64,000 nt of DNA from NCBI RefSeq assembly GCF_030817355.1, contig NZ_JAUSZH010000001.1, positions 5,704,501-5,768,500 of the forward strand. Direction: 5' to 3'. Positions 48,021-56,840 of this stretch are shown here, one piece after another (position 1 is the stretch's first letter; each line of letters opens with the position of its first letter). The notes below the pieces were generated by a model. It worked only from the letters and a program-made list of their open reading frames with translations, was not told where the DNA came from and made no database searches. This DNA is from Streptomyces sp. V1I1. Its GTDB lineage: Bacteria; Actinomycetota; Actinomycetes; Streptomycetales; Streptomycetaceae. The position numbers and the translations under genes are program-made.

Positions 48021-49171
48021 CGGAAGGGCCCGGTCACCTCGTAGGTGATGCCGCCGGACGAGGAGCCGCTCGTACCGCGCTGGCTGGAGAAGTACAGCCG
48101 CTGGCCGTTCGGAGAGAAGGCCGGTCCGGTGATCTCGGAGGAGGACTGGCCGGTGATCCGCAGGAAGACCGCGACCACGTCGTTCGGCGTGATGATGCAG
48201 ATCTCCATGTTTCCGCCGTCCTCTGCGACGAAGAGATCGCCGGAGGAGGAGCCGGTGATGTTGTCGACGCCGGTCAGCGGGGCGGGGCCGGGGCTGACCA
48301 GGCTGTCGTCGTAGGCCAGCTCGTAGGTGCTGTTGGCGAGGTTGAGCTGCCAGACGCGGTTGTCACCCTTGGTGGTGAACCAGACGGTGTCGCCTGCGTA
48401 GTGACAGCCCTCGCCGCCGTTGAAGTGCTTGGCGCCGGAGACCTGGCTGCGGGTCGCGGTGGGCGAGCCGTCCGGGTCGGGCACGTTCTGCCAGGTGAAG
48501 GAGCCGGAGGTGCCGGAGCCGGCGACGAGCACCTGGAGGGTGCCGGAGGAGAGATTGCCCCATGTGCTCGGGATGAACCGGTAGAAGCAGCCGTTGGACT
48601 CGTCCTCGGTCAGGTAGATCACCTGGCGTACCGGGTCGGCGGCGGCAGCCTCGTGCTTGAACTTGCCCATGGCGTCTCTGCGGGTGCTGGTGCCACCCCA
48701 CGGGTTGGTCTCGTAGACGTAGCCGAGGGAGACCTCCTCGCAGGACAGCCAGGTGTTCCACGGGGTGGCCCCGCCGGCACAGTTCTGCCGGGTGTTGGAG
48801 AGGATCCGGTACGCGCTGGTGATGGTGCCGGAGGAGTTGAACTTCACGGCGCTGGCGCCGCCGCCGGGGTTGATCTCCGAGTTGGAGACATAGATCCAGC
48901 CGCTGCCGTCGGCGAAGCAGGCGCCGCCGTCAGGGGCGTTGTGCCAGGTGTAGGAAGTGCCAGAGACGGTCTGCCCGGAGCGGGCGATCACCCGGCTGGT
49001 GAACCCGCTCGGCAGCTGGATGCCGTTGGCGTCGGCCGCGCCCAGCGAGCCGTACGGGCTGGGGCCGTTCTGGGCGGGGGCCGCGTATGCGGCACCGCGC
49101 ATCAGGGTGCCGCCGAAGGCGGCGACGGAAGTGCCGATGACCGCTCCGCGCAGGAAGTTACGACGTTCCAC
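48014..49171 (-). CDS. PhoX-like (DUF839) Tat-secreted protein
   Basis: A 385-residue secreted protein. The N-terminus MERRNFLRGAVIGTSVAAFGG is a twin-arginine-type signal (RRNFLR). The mature part has the PhoX/DUF839 propeller features: GACFADGSGWIYVSNSE, WNTWLSCEEV, IYLTEDESNGCFYRF and DLFVAEDGGNMEI. PhoX phosphatases use Ca and Fe to release phosphate from organic esters; short DUF839 proteins like this one are not all proven phosphatases. GTG start with GGAG upstream. No PHO-box-like repeat was obvious upstream. Confidence 0.82.
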   Translation of the reverse strand: MERRNFLRGAVIGTSVAAFGGTLMRGAAYAAPAQNGPSPYGSLGAADANGIQLPSGFTSRVIARSGQTVSGTSYTWHNAPDGGACFADGSGWIYVSNSEINPGGGASAVKFNSSGTITSAYRILSNTRQNCAGGATPWNTWLSCEEVSLGYVYETNPWGGTSTRRDAMGKFKHEAAAADPVRQVIYLTEDESNGCFYRFIPSTWGNLSSGTLQVLVAGSGTSGSFTWQNVPDPDGSPTATRSQVSGAKHFNGGEGCHYAGDTVWFTTKGDNRVWQLNLANSTYELAYDDSLVSPGPAPLTGVDNITGSSSGDLFVAEDGGNMEICIITPNDVVAVFLRITGQSSSEITGPAFSPNGQRLYFSSQRGTSGSSSGGITYEVTGPFRS

Positions 49172-49364
49172 TTGTCACTCCAGGGGTGCTGGTGACCGCC
49201 CGTGGCACCGGTCGGCGCCGCGAGGTCGCGCGCTTCCGGAACCTAAGAGTGCCGAATTGACTCTACGTCAACAAGAGGTGACGTACAGCGGTCGAGTCCG
49301 CGGGGTTTCGGCCATCCGGCGCCGTCACCGGGGGGCCCGAACCGATCGGGCGTACCGTCTGGGT

Positions 49365-49589
49365 ATGTCCGTTACGTGGGTTGTGCCGGGGTCAAGTGGA
49401 ATGTCGGTGCATGCGGCCGACGAGGAGCGCCGCATCGACAGCGAAGAGGAAGGCCGGTTCTCGTACGAGATCCACGGCAGCGGTGCCCTGCTCATCTGGG
49501 TGAAGCACGGCGGCGGAGCCGACAGCATCCACATTGCGTACGGGCCGGGCGCATGGATCTCCGTGACCGGCACCAAGAGAGGCATGTAG
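49365..49589 (+). CDS. Small conserved-looking protein of unknown function
   Basis: A 74-residue protein beginning MSVTWVVPGSSGMSVHAADE and containing FSYEIHGSGALLIWVKHGGG and IHIAYGPGAWISVTGTKR, a pattern of beta strands. It has normal Streptomyces codon bias. No family name is known to me; similar small proteins occur widely in the genus. The ATG has only GGG upstream as ribosome site. It converges on a dehydrogenase gene 48 bp away. Confidence 0.6.
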   Translation: MSVTWVVPGSSGMSVHAADEERRIDSEEEGRFSYEIHGSGALLIWVKHGGGADSIHIAYGPGAWISVTGTKRGM

Positions 49590-49637
49590 ACCTGGAGGCT
49601 GTGGCCGCGAGCCGACCCCCCGGCCGCGGCGAGGGCC

Positions 49638-50561
49638 TCAGGCCTTGAGGCCCTCGTACGTCACCGACGTGAGCTGCTCGGACGCCACCCAGAGCCGCTC
49701 GCCCGCCGTATCGTTACGCGTCCACTTCGCCCGCTGCGACGGCGCGGGCGCGCCGCGCCAGCCCAGCCTCGGCCCGGTGAAAGAGTCCGGCCGCACCCCA
49801 GGCGCGGTGGCCGCGTACAGCGTCGGCAGCGCGCCCGACTCCGCGGACTGCGCCATGATCCGGTTGCCGGCCTGCATGAACCGCTCGGTTGTCTTCCTGC
49901 CCTCCAGCCGCGCGCCCGCGGTCTGCAGATTGGTGTTCGCATAGCCCGGATGGGCGGCGGCCGCGACGACGTCGGAGCCCGCCGCACCCAGCCGCCTGGC
50001 CAGCTCGTGCACAAAGAGCAGGTTCGCCGTCTTGGAGCGGGAGTAGGCGACCCAACGGCGGTAGCGACGCTCACTGTTGAGATCGCCCATGTCGATATTG
50101 GCCAGGGCGTGCATAAAGCTGGACACGACCACCACCCGCGCGCCCGGGGTGTCGAGCAGCTTCGGCAGCAGCAGCACGGTCAGCGCGAAATGCCCGAGGT
50201 GGTTGACGCCGAACTGCGTCTCGAAGCCGTCGGCAGTCCTTCCGTACGGCAGGGCCATCACACCGGCGTTGTTGATCAGCAGGTCGAGGCGCTCGTACGG
50301 GTAGCTCGCCGCGAACTCCCGTACGGAGGACAGTTCCGCCAGGTCCAGCGGCCGGAACTGCACGTCGGCGCCGGGGACTTGGCGGGCTATGTACTCCTGC
50401 GCCTGCTTGCCGCGGGCCTCGCTGCGGCACGCGAGAATCACTCGCGCGCCGCGGCGGGCCAGCTCCTGGGCAGTGACGAGTCCGATTCCGCTGTTGGCTC
50501 CGGTGACCACGGCGGTACGTCCGCCCTGGTCCGGGATGTCACCCGCGTTCCAGCCCGACAT
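49638..50561 (-). CDS. Short-chain dehydrogenase/reductase
   Basis: A 307-residue NAD(P)-dependent oxidoreductase. The Rossmann motif VTGANSGIGLVTAQELA lies at about 19-35, the NNAGVMALP motif near 92, and the catalytic YSRSKTANLLF Tyr/Lys near 173-177. The architecture matches the retinol-dehydrogenase/WWOX-like group often annotated as SDR family NAD(P)-dependent oxidoreductase. ATG with GAGGGG upstream. It lies 48 bp beyond the nirD end, transcribed in the same direction, but a functional link to nitrite reduction is unlikely. Confidence 0.88.
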   Translation of the reverse strand: MSGWNAGDIPDQGGRTAVVTGANSGIGLVTAQELARRGARVILACRSEARGKQAQEYIARQVPGADVQFRPLDLAELSSVREFAASYPYERLDLLINNAGVMALPYGRTADGFETQFGVNHLGHFALTVLLLPKLLDTPGARVVVVSSFMHALANIDMGDLNSERRYRRWVAYSRSKTANLLFVHELARRLGAAGSDVVAAAAHPGYANTNLQTAGARLEGRKTTERFMQAGNRIMAQSAESGALPTLYAATAPGVRPDSFTGPRLGWRGAPAPSQRAKWTRNDTAGERLWVASEQLTSVTYEGLKA

Positions 50562-50609
50562 GGCTGAACCCCTCGCTAGGGAACCTTGGTAGGTCCACCC
50601 TACGAACGA

Positions 50610-50993
50610 TCAGGCCGCGGAGCCACTGCCGACGACCAGGTCTGTGCTCAGCCGCACCTCGTACGCCGTCACCGACATCGACTCGTCGTCCAGACAACGC
50701 CCGCTCGCCAGGTCGAAGCGCTGCTTGAGCAGCGGCGACGCGACGAACGGGTGGCCGGACGACGAACCGACCAGGCCGCGGGAGAGAACCTGGGCGCCGG
50801 AGAAGGGGTCGCGGTTGTCGATGGCGAAGGCAGCACCCTCGCGGTCCAGGAAGACCGCAACCTGGCGGCCGTCGGGCAGCAGTGCGGCGACACCGCGTCC
50901 GGGGGTGAGCAGGGACAGCGCACACAGCGCGATCCACTCCTCGCCCAGGCGGAGCTGGACCTGAGTTTCCGTTTTTTCGGGAGCGATTGTCAT
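50610..50993 (-). CDS. nirD: Nitrite reductase small subunit NirD
   Basis: A 127-residue Rieske-fold small subunit of assimilatory NAD(P)H-nitrite reductase. IALCALSLLTPGRGVAALLP and FAIDNRDPFSGAQVLSRG are typical of NirD, which keeps the Rieske fold but lacks the Cys/His iron-sulfur ligands, as here. The ATG overlaps the nirB stop by 4 bp, so the subunits are coupled. It is the last gene of the reductase-nirB-nirD operon. Confidence 0.92.
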   Translation of the reverse strand: MTIAPEKTETQVQLRLGEEWIALCALSLLTPGRGVAALLPDGRQVAVFLDREGAAFAIDNRDPFSGAQVLSRGLVGSSSGHPFVASPLLKQRFDLASGRCLDDESMSVTAYEVRLSTDLVVGSGSAA

Positions 50994-53590
50994 CGGGCGG
51001 CGGTACCTTCCAGGGCTTCCAGCGGACGGATGGACAGCAGCGGCAGATCGGGCTTGACCTGGTCGCGCTCGGGCACGAACTTCACCGTCGGGTCCGGGAC
51101 GTCGGGCGCGTTGACGAACGAGACGAAGCGGCGCAGCCGTTCCGGGTCGTTGATCGTCTCGGACCACTCGTCGCGGTAGCCCGCGACATGGTCGGCCATG
51201 AGCGAATCCAGCTCGGAGCAGATGCCGAGCGAGTCGTGGACGACCACGTCCCGAATGTGATCGAGACCGCCCTCGATCCGCTCCAGCCACGTCGAGGTGC
51301 GCTCAAGACGGTCGGCGGTGCGGATGTAGAACATCAGGAACCGGTCGATGAGCCGGATCAGCTCCGCGTCGGAGAGATCCTGGGCGAGCAGATCCGCATG
51401 GCGCGGGGTCGCGCCGCCGTTGCCGCCGACGTAGAGGTTCCAGCCGTTGGCCGTGGCGATGACCCCGAAGTCCTTGGACTGCGCCTCCGCGCACTCGCGC
51501 TGGCAGCCCGAGACCGCGGATTTCAGCTTGTGCGGGGAGCGCAGACCCCGGTAGCGGAGCTCCAGATCGATGGCCATCCGGACTGAGTCCTGCACGCCGT
51601 AGCGGCACCAGGTCTGGCCCACACAGGACTTCACGGTGCGCAGCGCCTTGCCGTACGCATGCCCGGACTCGAAGCCCGCGTCCACCAACCGCGCCCAGAT
51701 CAGCGGCAGTTGATCGACGCGTGCGCCGAACATGTCGATGCGCTGGCCGCCCGTGATCTTTGTGTAGAGACCGAAGTCACGGGCCACCTCTCCGATCACG
51801 ATCAGCTTCTCCGGGGTGATCTCGCCACCCGGAATACGCGGCACGATCGAGTACGAACCGTTCTTCTGCATATTGGCGAGGAAGTGGTCGTTGGTGTCCT
51901 GGAGCGCGGCCTGCTCGCCCTCCAGGACATAGCCCGATGCGCCGATCGTGGGCGCGAGGGAGGCGATGATCGAGCCGACGGTCGGCTTGCAGACCTCGCA
52001 GCCGTTGCCGCCGCGGGCGCCGTCCCGTCCGTGCCGGTCGAGGAGTTCCTGGTACGAGGTGATGCGCAGCGCCCGCACGATCTCGTACAGCTCCTGGCGA
52101 CTCTGGCCGAAGCAGCCGCACAGGCCCTTGTCGACCTCGACGCCCGAGGCCTCCAGCTCGGCATTGACCAGCTGTCCGAGCACCTTGACGCAACTGCCGC
52201 AGCCGGTACCGGCCTTGGTGCACTTCTTCACCTCGGGCACGGTGGTGCAGGAGTGCTCGGTGACCGCGCCGCGGATCGTGCCCTTGGTGACGTTGTGGCA
52301 GGAGCAGATCACCGCCTCGTCGGGCAGCGCGGAGGGGCCGAGCGCGGCCGGCGCGCCGATCCCCGCGGGCAGCACGAGCTGCTCGGGCGAGAGCGGCGGG
52401 ACGGAGCCGGTGAACGGGCGCAGCATGCCGTAGGAGTCGGCGTCGCCCACCAGGACGCCGCCGAGCAGCTCGCCGTCGCGGCTGATGACAAGTTTCTTGT
52501 AGACCCCGGACCGGGAGTCGGAGTACACGACGTCCAGGCAGCCGTCGGCGGTGCCGTGCGCGTCGCCGAAGGACGCCACGTCCACGCCGAGGAGCTTGAG
52601 CTTGGTGGACAAGTCCGCGCCGGTGAAGGCCTTGACCTCACCCTCCAGCGCGGCGGCCGCGGTCTCGGCCATCTCGTAGCCGGGCGCGACCAGGCCGTAC
52701 ACCCGGCCGTCCGACGCCAGCGCGCACTCGCCGATCGCGAAGACGGCGGGATCGGACGTACGGCACTGCTCATCGACGACGATGCCGCCGCGTTCGCCGA
52801 TCTCGAGGCCGCAATCACGGGCGAGCTGGTCCCTGGGCCGCACACCCGCCGAGAAGATGACCAGGTCGGTGTCGATGGACGAGCCGTCCGACAGCGCCAT
52901 CGCGGTCACCGCGCCGTCCTCGCCCGCCGTGATCTCCTTACCGCCGACGCCCGTGTGCACGATCAGGCCCATGTTCTCGACAGTGCGGCGCAGCGCGGCG
53001 CCGCCGCCCTCGTCCACCTGTATCGACATCAGCCGCGGATTGAACTCGACGATGTGCGTGGCCAGTCCCAGCCCCTTGAGGGCCCCGGCCGCCTCGAGGC
53101 CCAGCAGCCCGCCGCCGACCACGGTGCCGGTCGTGCAGTTCTTGGCGTACTCCTCGATCGCGAGGAGGTCCTCGATGGTGCGGTAGACGAAGCAGCCGTC
53201 GCTGTCCTTGCCGGGCACCGGCGGTACGAAGGGGTACGAACCGGTGGCCAGCACGAGCGTGTCGTACGTGAAGGTCCGTCCGGCGCGTGAGGTGACCGTG
53301 CGCGCCTGCCTGTCGATGGTGGCCGCCGGGTCGTCGAGATGCAGCTCGATGCCGTGGCGCTCGATGAAGTCGCCTTCGACCAAGGAGAGTTCCTCGGGCG
53401 TACGGCCGGAGAAGTACGAGGTCAGCTGGACCCGGTCGTAGGCGGCGCGGGGCTCCTCGCACAGCACGACGATCCGCGCCCGCTCGGCAACACCGCGCTC
53501 CGTGAGGGCTTCGAGGAATCGCTGGCCGACCATCCCGTGGCCGACGACCACGATGGTGGGACTCGTGGTGGGAGTCGTGGGGGTGGACAT
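50990..53590 (-). CDS. nirB: Nitrite reductase large subunit NirB
   Basis: An 866-residue siroheme enzyme reducing nitrite to ammonium with NAD(P)H. Order: FAD domain (VVVGHGMVGQRFLEAL, about 9-24), NAD domain (VVGGGLLGLEAAGAL, about 150-165), BFD-like [2Fe-2S] domain with CSCHN and CGSC (about 428-466), then the sulfite/nitrite reductase half-domains with siroheme/4Fe-4S cysteines in GQTWCRYG and SGCQREC (about 660 and 695). The ATG follows GGAGG. Coupled to nirD by overlap and 1 bp from the upstream reductase gene. Confidence 0.95.
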   Translation of the reverse strand: MSTPTTPTTSPTIVVVGHGMVGQRFLEALTERGVAERARIVVLCEEPRAAYDRVQLTSYFSGRTPEELSLVEGDFIERHGIELHLDDPAATIDRQARTVTSRAGRTFTYDTLVLATGSYPFVPPVPGKDSDGCFVYRTIEDLLAIEEYAKNCTTGTVVGGGLLGLEAAGALKGLGLATHIVEFNPRLMSIQVDEGGGAALRRTVENMGLIVHTGVGGKEITAGEDGAVTAMALSDGSSIDTDLVIFSAGVRPRDQLARDCGLEIGERGGIVVDEQCRTSDPAVFAIGECALASDGRVYGLVAPGYEMAETAAAALEGEVKAFTGADLSTKLKLLGVDVASFGDAHGTADGCLDVVYSDSRSGVYKKLVISRDGELLGGVLVGDADSYGMLRPFTGSVPPLSPEQLVLPAGIGAPAALGPSALPDEAVICSCHNVTKGTIRGAVTEHSCTTVPEVKKCTKAGTGCGSCVKVLGQLVNAELEASGVEVDKGLCGCFGQSRQELYEIVRALRITSYQELLDRHGRDGARGGNGCEVCKPTVGSIIASLAPTIGASGYVLEGEQAALQDTNDHFLANMQKNGSYSIVPRIPGGEITPEKLIVIGEVARDFGLYTKITGGQRIDMFGARVDQLPLIWARLVDAGFESGHAYGKALRTVKSCVGQTWCRYGVQDSVRMAIDLELRYRGLRSPHKLKSAVSGCQRECAEAQSKDFGVIATANGWNLYVGGNGGATPRHADLLAQDLSDAELIRLIDRFLMFYIRTADRLERTSTWLERIEGGLDHIRDVVVHDSLGICSELDSLMADHVAGYRDEWSETINDPERLRRFVSFVNAPDVPDPTVKFVPERDQVKPDLPLLSIRPLEALEGTAAR

Positions 53591-53591
53591 C

Positions 53592-54758
53592 TCAGGCGCC
53601 TCCAAGCAGGTGGAACAGCGGGGTGGAGGGGAGCGGCTCGTCGCCCTCCCAGGTGCGGGCCAGCTCGCCGACGGTGCGGAGGTCGCCGAGCAGTACCCCG
53701 CCGACGAGCCGGTCCCCGCGGACGACGACCTTGCGGTACGCGCCGCGGGTGGCGTCAGTGAGCTGGACGACGTCGTCGCCGGGGTGGGGGGTCGGATCGC
53801 CGAACGCGGCGAGATCGAGCGGGCCGGGGCCCGACAGGGTGAGCCGGGTCAGCGCGCGGGTGCCGGTGTAGCGGGCGGCCGTGCCGGTGAGTACGGAGGC
53901 CAGGACGTCCGCCTGTTCCAGCGCGGGGCCCGCCAGGCCGTGGACGATGCCCGCGTGTTCGGCGCAGTCGCCGATGGCGTGGATGTACGGGTCGGATGTG
54001 CGCAGCTCGTCGTCGACGACGATGCCGTGGCGGACCTCCAGACCGGCGTCGCGCGCCAGCCCGGCCCGGGGACGTACCCCGCAGGCGAGCACGACCAGCT
54101 CGGAGTCGAGGACGTACCCGTCGGCGAGCTCGACGGACGTACCGCGAAGTCCCCTGACCCGGCACTCCGTGTGGATCTCCACGCCCATCGCTTCGAGGTG
54201 GGCGCGCAGCAGCTTCGACGCGGAGACGTCCAGCTGGCGTTCCATGAGGTGCTCGCCCTGCTGGGTCAGCACCACCCGGGCGCCGCGTTCGGCCAGCGCG
54301 CGGGCCGCGGAGACGCCGAGCAGCCCGCCGCCGACGACGACCGCGCTGATGCCGGGGCGTACGGCCTCGGACAGGGCGAGGCAGTCGTCCAGCGTACGGA
54401 AGGGGTGCACCCCGTCCGGGAGCCCGTCGGCGATCCCGCGCAGGGGCGGCAGTACCGGGTTGGAACCGGTCGCCAGCACCAGCCGGTCGTACGCCACCGA
54501 GGTGCCGTCCGCACAGTGCACAAGACGCCGGTCCCGGTCGACCTCGGTGGCTCGCACGCCGCGCCGCACCGGAACCTCGGGCAGGGCGATGACCTCGGGG
54601 CCGTACCGCCCGGCGAGGACCTCCGCGAGCAGCACCCTGTTGTACGGGGCGTGCGGCTCCTCACCGAGAACGGTGACGGAGACGCCCGCGTAGCCGAGCC
54701 GGCGCGCCAATTGTGCGCCCGCCGTCCCGCCGCCGATCACCACTATCTCTGAAGCCAT
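53592..54758 (-). CDS. NAD(P)/FAD-dependent nitrite reductase-type oxidoreductase
   Basis: A 388-residue flavoprotein similar to the N-terminal half of NirB. FAD motif IVVIGGGTAGAQLARRLG (about 5-22), NAD motif VVVGGGLLGVSAARALAERG (about 138-157) and the FAD segment PYIHAIGDCAEHAG (about 255). It is the first gene of the nir operon, directly before nirB, and could feed electrons to NirB or to the nitrate reductase NasA. From memory this matches a gene annotated as a second nirB in S. coelicolor. A GlnR-type box lies just upstream. Confidence 0.86.
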   Translation of the reverse strand: MASEIVVIGGGTAGAQLARRLGYAGVSVTVLGEEPHAPYNRVLLAEVLAGRYGPEVIALPEVPVRRGVRATEVDRDRRLVHCADGTSVAYDRLVLATGSNPVLPPLRGIADGLPDGVHPFRTLDDCLALSEAVRPGISAVVVGGGLLGVSAARALAERGARVVLTQQGEHLMERQLDVSASKLLRAHLEAMGVEIHTECRVRGLRGTSVELADGYVLDSELVVLACGVRPRAGLARDAGLEVRHGIVVDDELRTSDPYIHAIGDCAEHAGIVHGLAGPALEQADVLASVLTGTAARYTGTRALTRLTLSGPGPLDLAAFGDPTPHPGDDVVQLTDATRGAYRKVVVRGDRLVGGVLLGDLRTVGELARTWEGDEPLPSTPLFHLLGGA

Positions 54759-54780
54759 GCCCGCAGCCTGCGGCTTCGGT

Positions 54781-54818
54781 GTTACCCGCCAGGTGCTCGT
54801 CTGTTTCCCGTGAGGAAC
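54781..54818 (-). promoter_or_regulatory. GlnR box of the nir operon
   Basis: On the minus strand the pattern is GTTCC-n6-GAAAC-n6-GCACC-n6-GTAAC, exactly the 5+6 spacing of the recalled GlnR consensus gTnAc-n6-GaAAc repeated twice. One half-site is perfect and one is 4 of 5. It ends 23 bp before the ATG of the first nir operon gene. nirB is a known GlnR target in S. coelicolor. Confidence 0.7.
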
Positions 54819-54937
54819 GCTGCCCTCAGCGTGCCGGGGGCGGGTGTGTGAGGGGACGGGGATGCGCGCCCCGCGGCTCGCCCGGCTCGGGTAGTGTTGC
54901 CGCCTCCAGCAGTGGACCGTCGTAGGAGGTGAGACCC

Positions 54938-54997
54938 ATTACCGCAGTAGCAGGCTGGGTGCTCTCATCTCACGGCCGCGCGGTCGATCCGACATAG
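54938..54997 (+). other. Possible ATT-initiated leader peptide
   Basis: TAGGAGGTGAG (54923-54933) is one of the best ribosome sites in the window, but the codon 4 bp beyond is ATT, not ATG/GTG. Reading from it gives a 19-residue peptide, ITAVAGWVLSSHGRAVDPT, then TAG. It lies 45 bp before the PrmC-related gene. Options are a leader peptide with a rare start, the ruin of a longer gene, or chance. Confidence 0.35.
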
Positions 54998-55042
54998 GTG
55001 ACCGCCCCGCGGGAGCGCCCTCAGGCTTCCCGAAAGGCTTCC

Positions 55043-55915
55043 ATGTCGGCTTCACCGTCACTTCCTCCTCTCTCCGCCATCGTCACCAGGCTGCGCGTCT
55101 CCGCCATCGTCACCAGGCTGCGCGCAGCCGGCTGTGTATTCGCCGAGGACGAGGCGCGACTGCTCATCTCCACAGCAGGTACGCAGTCCGAACTCTCCGC
55201 CATGGTGGACCGGCGGGTCGCCGGGCTGCCCCTTGAGCATGTCCTCGGGTGGGCCCAGTTCTGCGGTCTGCGGGTGCTCGTCGAGCCCGAGGTCTTCGTG
55301 CCTCGCCGGCGTACCGAGTTCCTCGTGGCGCAGGCTGCCGGGTTCGCCGGGCGGGGGGCTGTCGTCGTCGATCTGTGCTGCGGTTCCGGTGCGGTGGGCG
55401 TCGCGCTGTCGGCGGCGTTGGAGGGGGCCCAGCTGTACGCCGCCGATGTCGACCCGGCCGCGGTGCGGTGCGCCCGGCGCAATGTCGGGGCCGTCGGGGG
55501 GCAGGTGTATGAGGGCGACCTCTTCGAGCCGCTGCCCGCCGCGCTGCGGGGCCGGGTCGATGTACTGGCCGCGAATGTGCCGTACGTACCGACCGAGGAG
55601 GTCGAGCTGCTGCCCCCGGAGGCGCGCGAATTCGAGCCGCGGGTGGCGCTCGACGGGGGTGCGGACGGGCTCGACGTGCTACGGCGGGTGGCCGGTGAGG
55701 CGCCGCGATGGCTGGCGCCCGGTGGATGCCTGCTCGTCGAGACGAGCGAGCGGCAGGCGCCGGGGGCCGTCGAGGCCTTCGCCCGCGGCGGGCTGGTGCC
55801 GCAGGTGGCTGTTTCCGAGGAGCTGTACGCCACCGTCGTCATCGGAACCAGGCCCGCTGACCCGCCCCGGGCCTGGTCCGCGGGCCTGATCCCCGGGCCT
55901 GGTCCGCGGTCCTGA
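55043..55915 (+). CDS. PrmC/HemK-related protein N5-glutamine methyltransferase
   Basis: A 290-residue SAM-dependent methyltransferase. SAM motif I is VVVDLCCGSGAVGVALSAAL (about 108-127). The catalytic motif reads NVPYVP (about 177-182) instead of NPPY, as in the PrmC-related actinobacterial family usually named putative protein N(5)-glutamine methyltransferase. The true substrate is not established. ATG with AAAGG upstream. Near the N-terminus SAIVTRLR occurs twice because of a perfect 27-bp tandem duplication (55071-55124). Confidence 0.85.
   Translation: MSASPSLPPLSAIVTRLRVSAIVTRLRAAGCVFAEDEARLLISTAGTQSELSAMVDRRVAGLPLEHVLGWAQFCGLRVLVEPEVFVPRRRTEFLVAQAAGFAGRGAVVVDLCCGSGAVGVALSAALEGAQLYAADVDPAAVRCARRNVGAVGGQVYEGDLFEPLPAALRGRVDVLAANVPYVPTEEVELLPPEAREFEPRVALDGGADGLDVLRRVAGEAPRWLAPGGCLLVETSERQAPGAVEAFARGGLVPQVAVSEELYATVVIGTRPADPPRAWSAGLIPGPGPRS
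55071..55124 (+). repeat. Perfect 27-bp tandem duplication inside the methyltransferase gene
   Basis: Positions 55071-55097 and 55098-55124 are identical. The unit is nine codons, so the frame is kept and the protein gains an extra SAIVTRLR segment. Identity of all 27 bases, including third positions, points to a recent event. Confidence 0.95.
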
Positions 55916-56038
55916 GGCCCCGCCGCCCGCTCCCCCCAACCTCAGACGTCGCTCAACTCTCCCGGGATTGATGGACACCACACGCATCTCCTCCGTAGGG
56001 TCGCGATCACGCCCGACATATCGCTGACGACGCTCGTC

Positions 56039-56794
56039 GTGCTCTGCCTCGCCGCCGCCGCGGCGGGCTGGATCGACGCGGTGGTGGGCGGCGGCGGGCT
56101 GCTGCTCCTGCCGGCCATGCTGCTCGGCCTGCCGAACGTCCAGGCCGCGCAGATCCTCGGCACCAACAAGGCCGTCGCCATCGTCGGTACGTCGGGCGCC
56201 GCGATCACCTATGTGCGCAAGGCCCCGGTGCAGGTGAAGACGGCGGTACGGATCGGGCTCGCGGCCCTCGCGGGCTCGATGGGCGGCGCGTTCTTCGCGG
56301 CCGGGATCAGTAGCGACGTACTCCGGCCCGTGATCATGGTGGTGCTGCTCGGCGTGGCGGCCTTTGTGATGCTGCGTCCCACCTTCGGCACCGCATCGGA
56401 CGCCGACGGGCACACCGTCGGCCGCGCCCGCATGATTGCCGCGATCGTGCTCGTCGGCGGCGGAATCGGCTTCTATGACGGTCTGTTCGGGCCCGGCACC
56501 GGCACGTTCCTGGTGCTTGCGCTCACCGCCGTTCTCCATCTCGACCTGGTGACCGCGTCTGCCACCGCCAAGATCGTGAATGTCTGCACCAACGGCGGGG
56601 CCCTGGCGATGTTCGCCTACCAGGGCACGGTGATGTGGCAACTGGCTGCGCTGATGGCGGTGTTCAACCTGGCGGGCGGCATGTTCGGCGCCAGGATGGC
56701 GCTCAGGAAGGGCAGCGAGTTCGTCCGCGGAGTGCTGCTGGTCGTGGTCTTCTCGCTCGTCGCGAAGCTCGCCTTCGACCAGTGGACGGCGTAG
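56039..56794 (+). CDS. TauE/SafE family membrane permease
   Basis: A 251-residue (from GTG) integral membrane protein with about eight helices and the two characteristic glycine/asparagine repeats: DAVVGGGGLLLLPAMLLG...ILGTNKAVAIVGT and GFYDGLFGPGTGTFLVLAL...KIVNVCTNGG. The family exports or imports sulfur and organic anions. Coding clearly extends upstream to ITPDISLTTLVV, where an ATC at 56006 lies 5 bp after GTAGGG but no ATG, GTG or TTG exists in frame. The true start is therefore probably non-canonical or mutated. Confidence 0.85.
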   Translation: MLCLAAAAAGWIDAVVGGGGLLLLPAMLLGLPNVQAAQILGTNKAVAIVGTSGAAITYVRKAPVQVKTAVRIGLAALAGSMGGAFFAAGISSDVLRPVIMVVLLGVAAFVMLRPTFGTASDADGHTVGRARMIAAIVLVGGGIGFYDGLFGPGTGTFLVLALTAVLHLDLVTASATAKIVNVCTNGGALAMFAYQGTVMWQLAALMAVFNLAGGMFGARMALRKGSEFVRGVLLVVVFSLVAKLAFDQWTA

Positions 56795-56840
56795 CGGGCT
56801 ACCAGCGGTCCCAGGTGGATCGGCGCCGTACTGCGGACGA

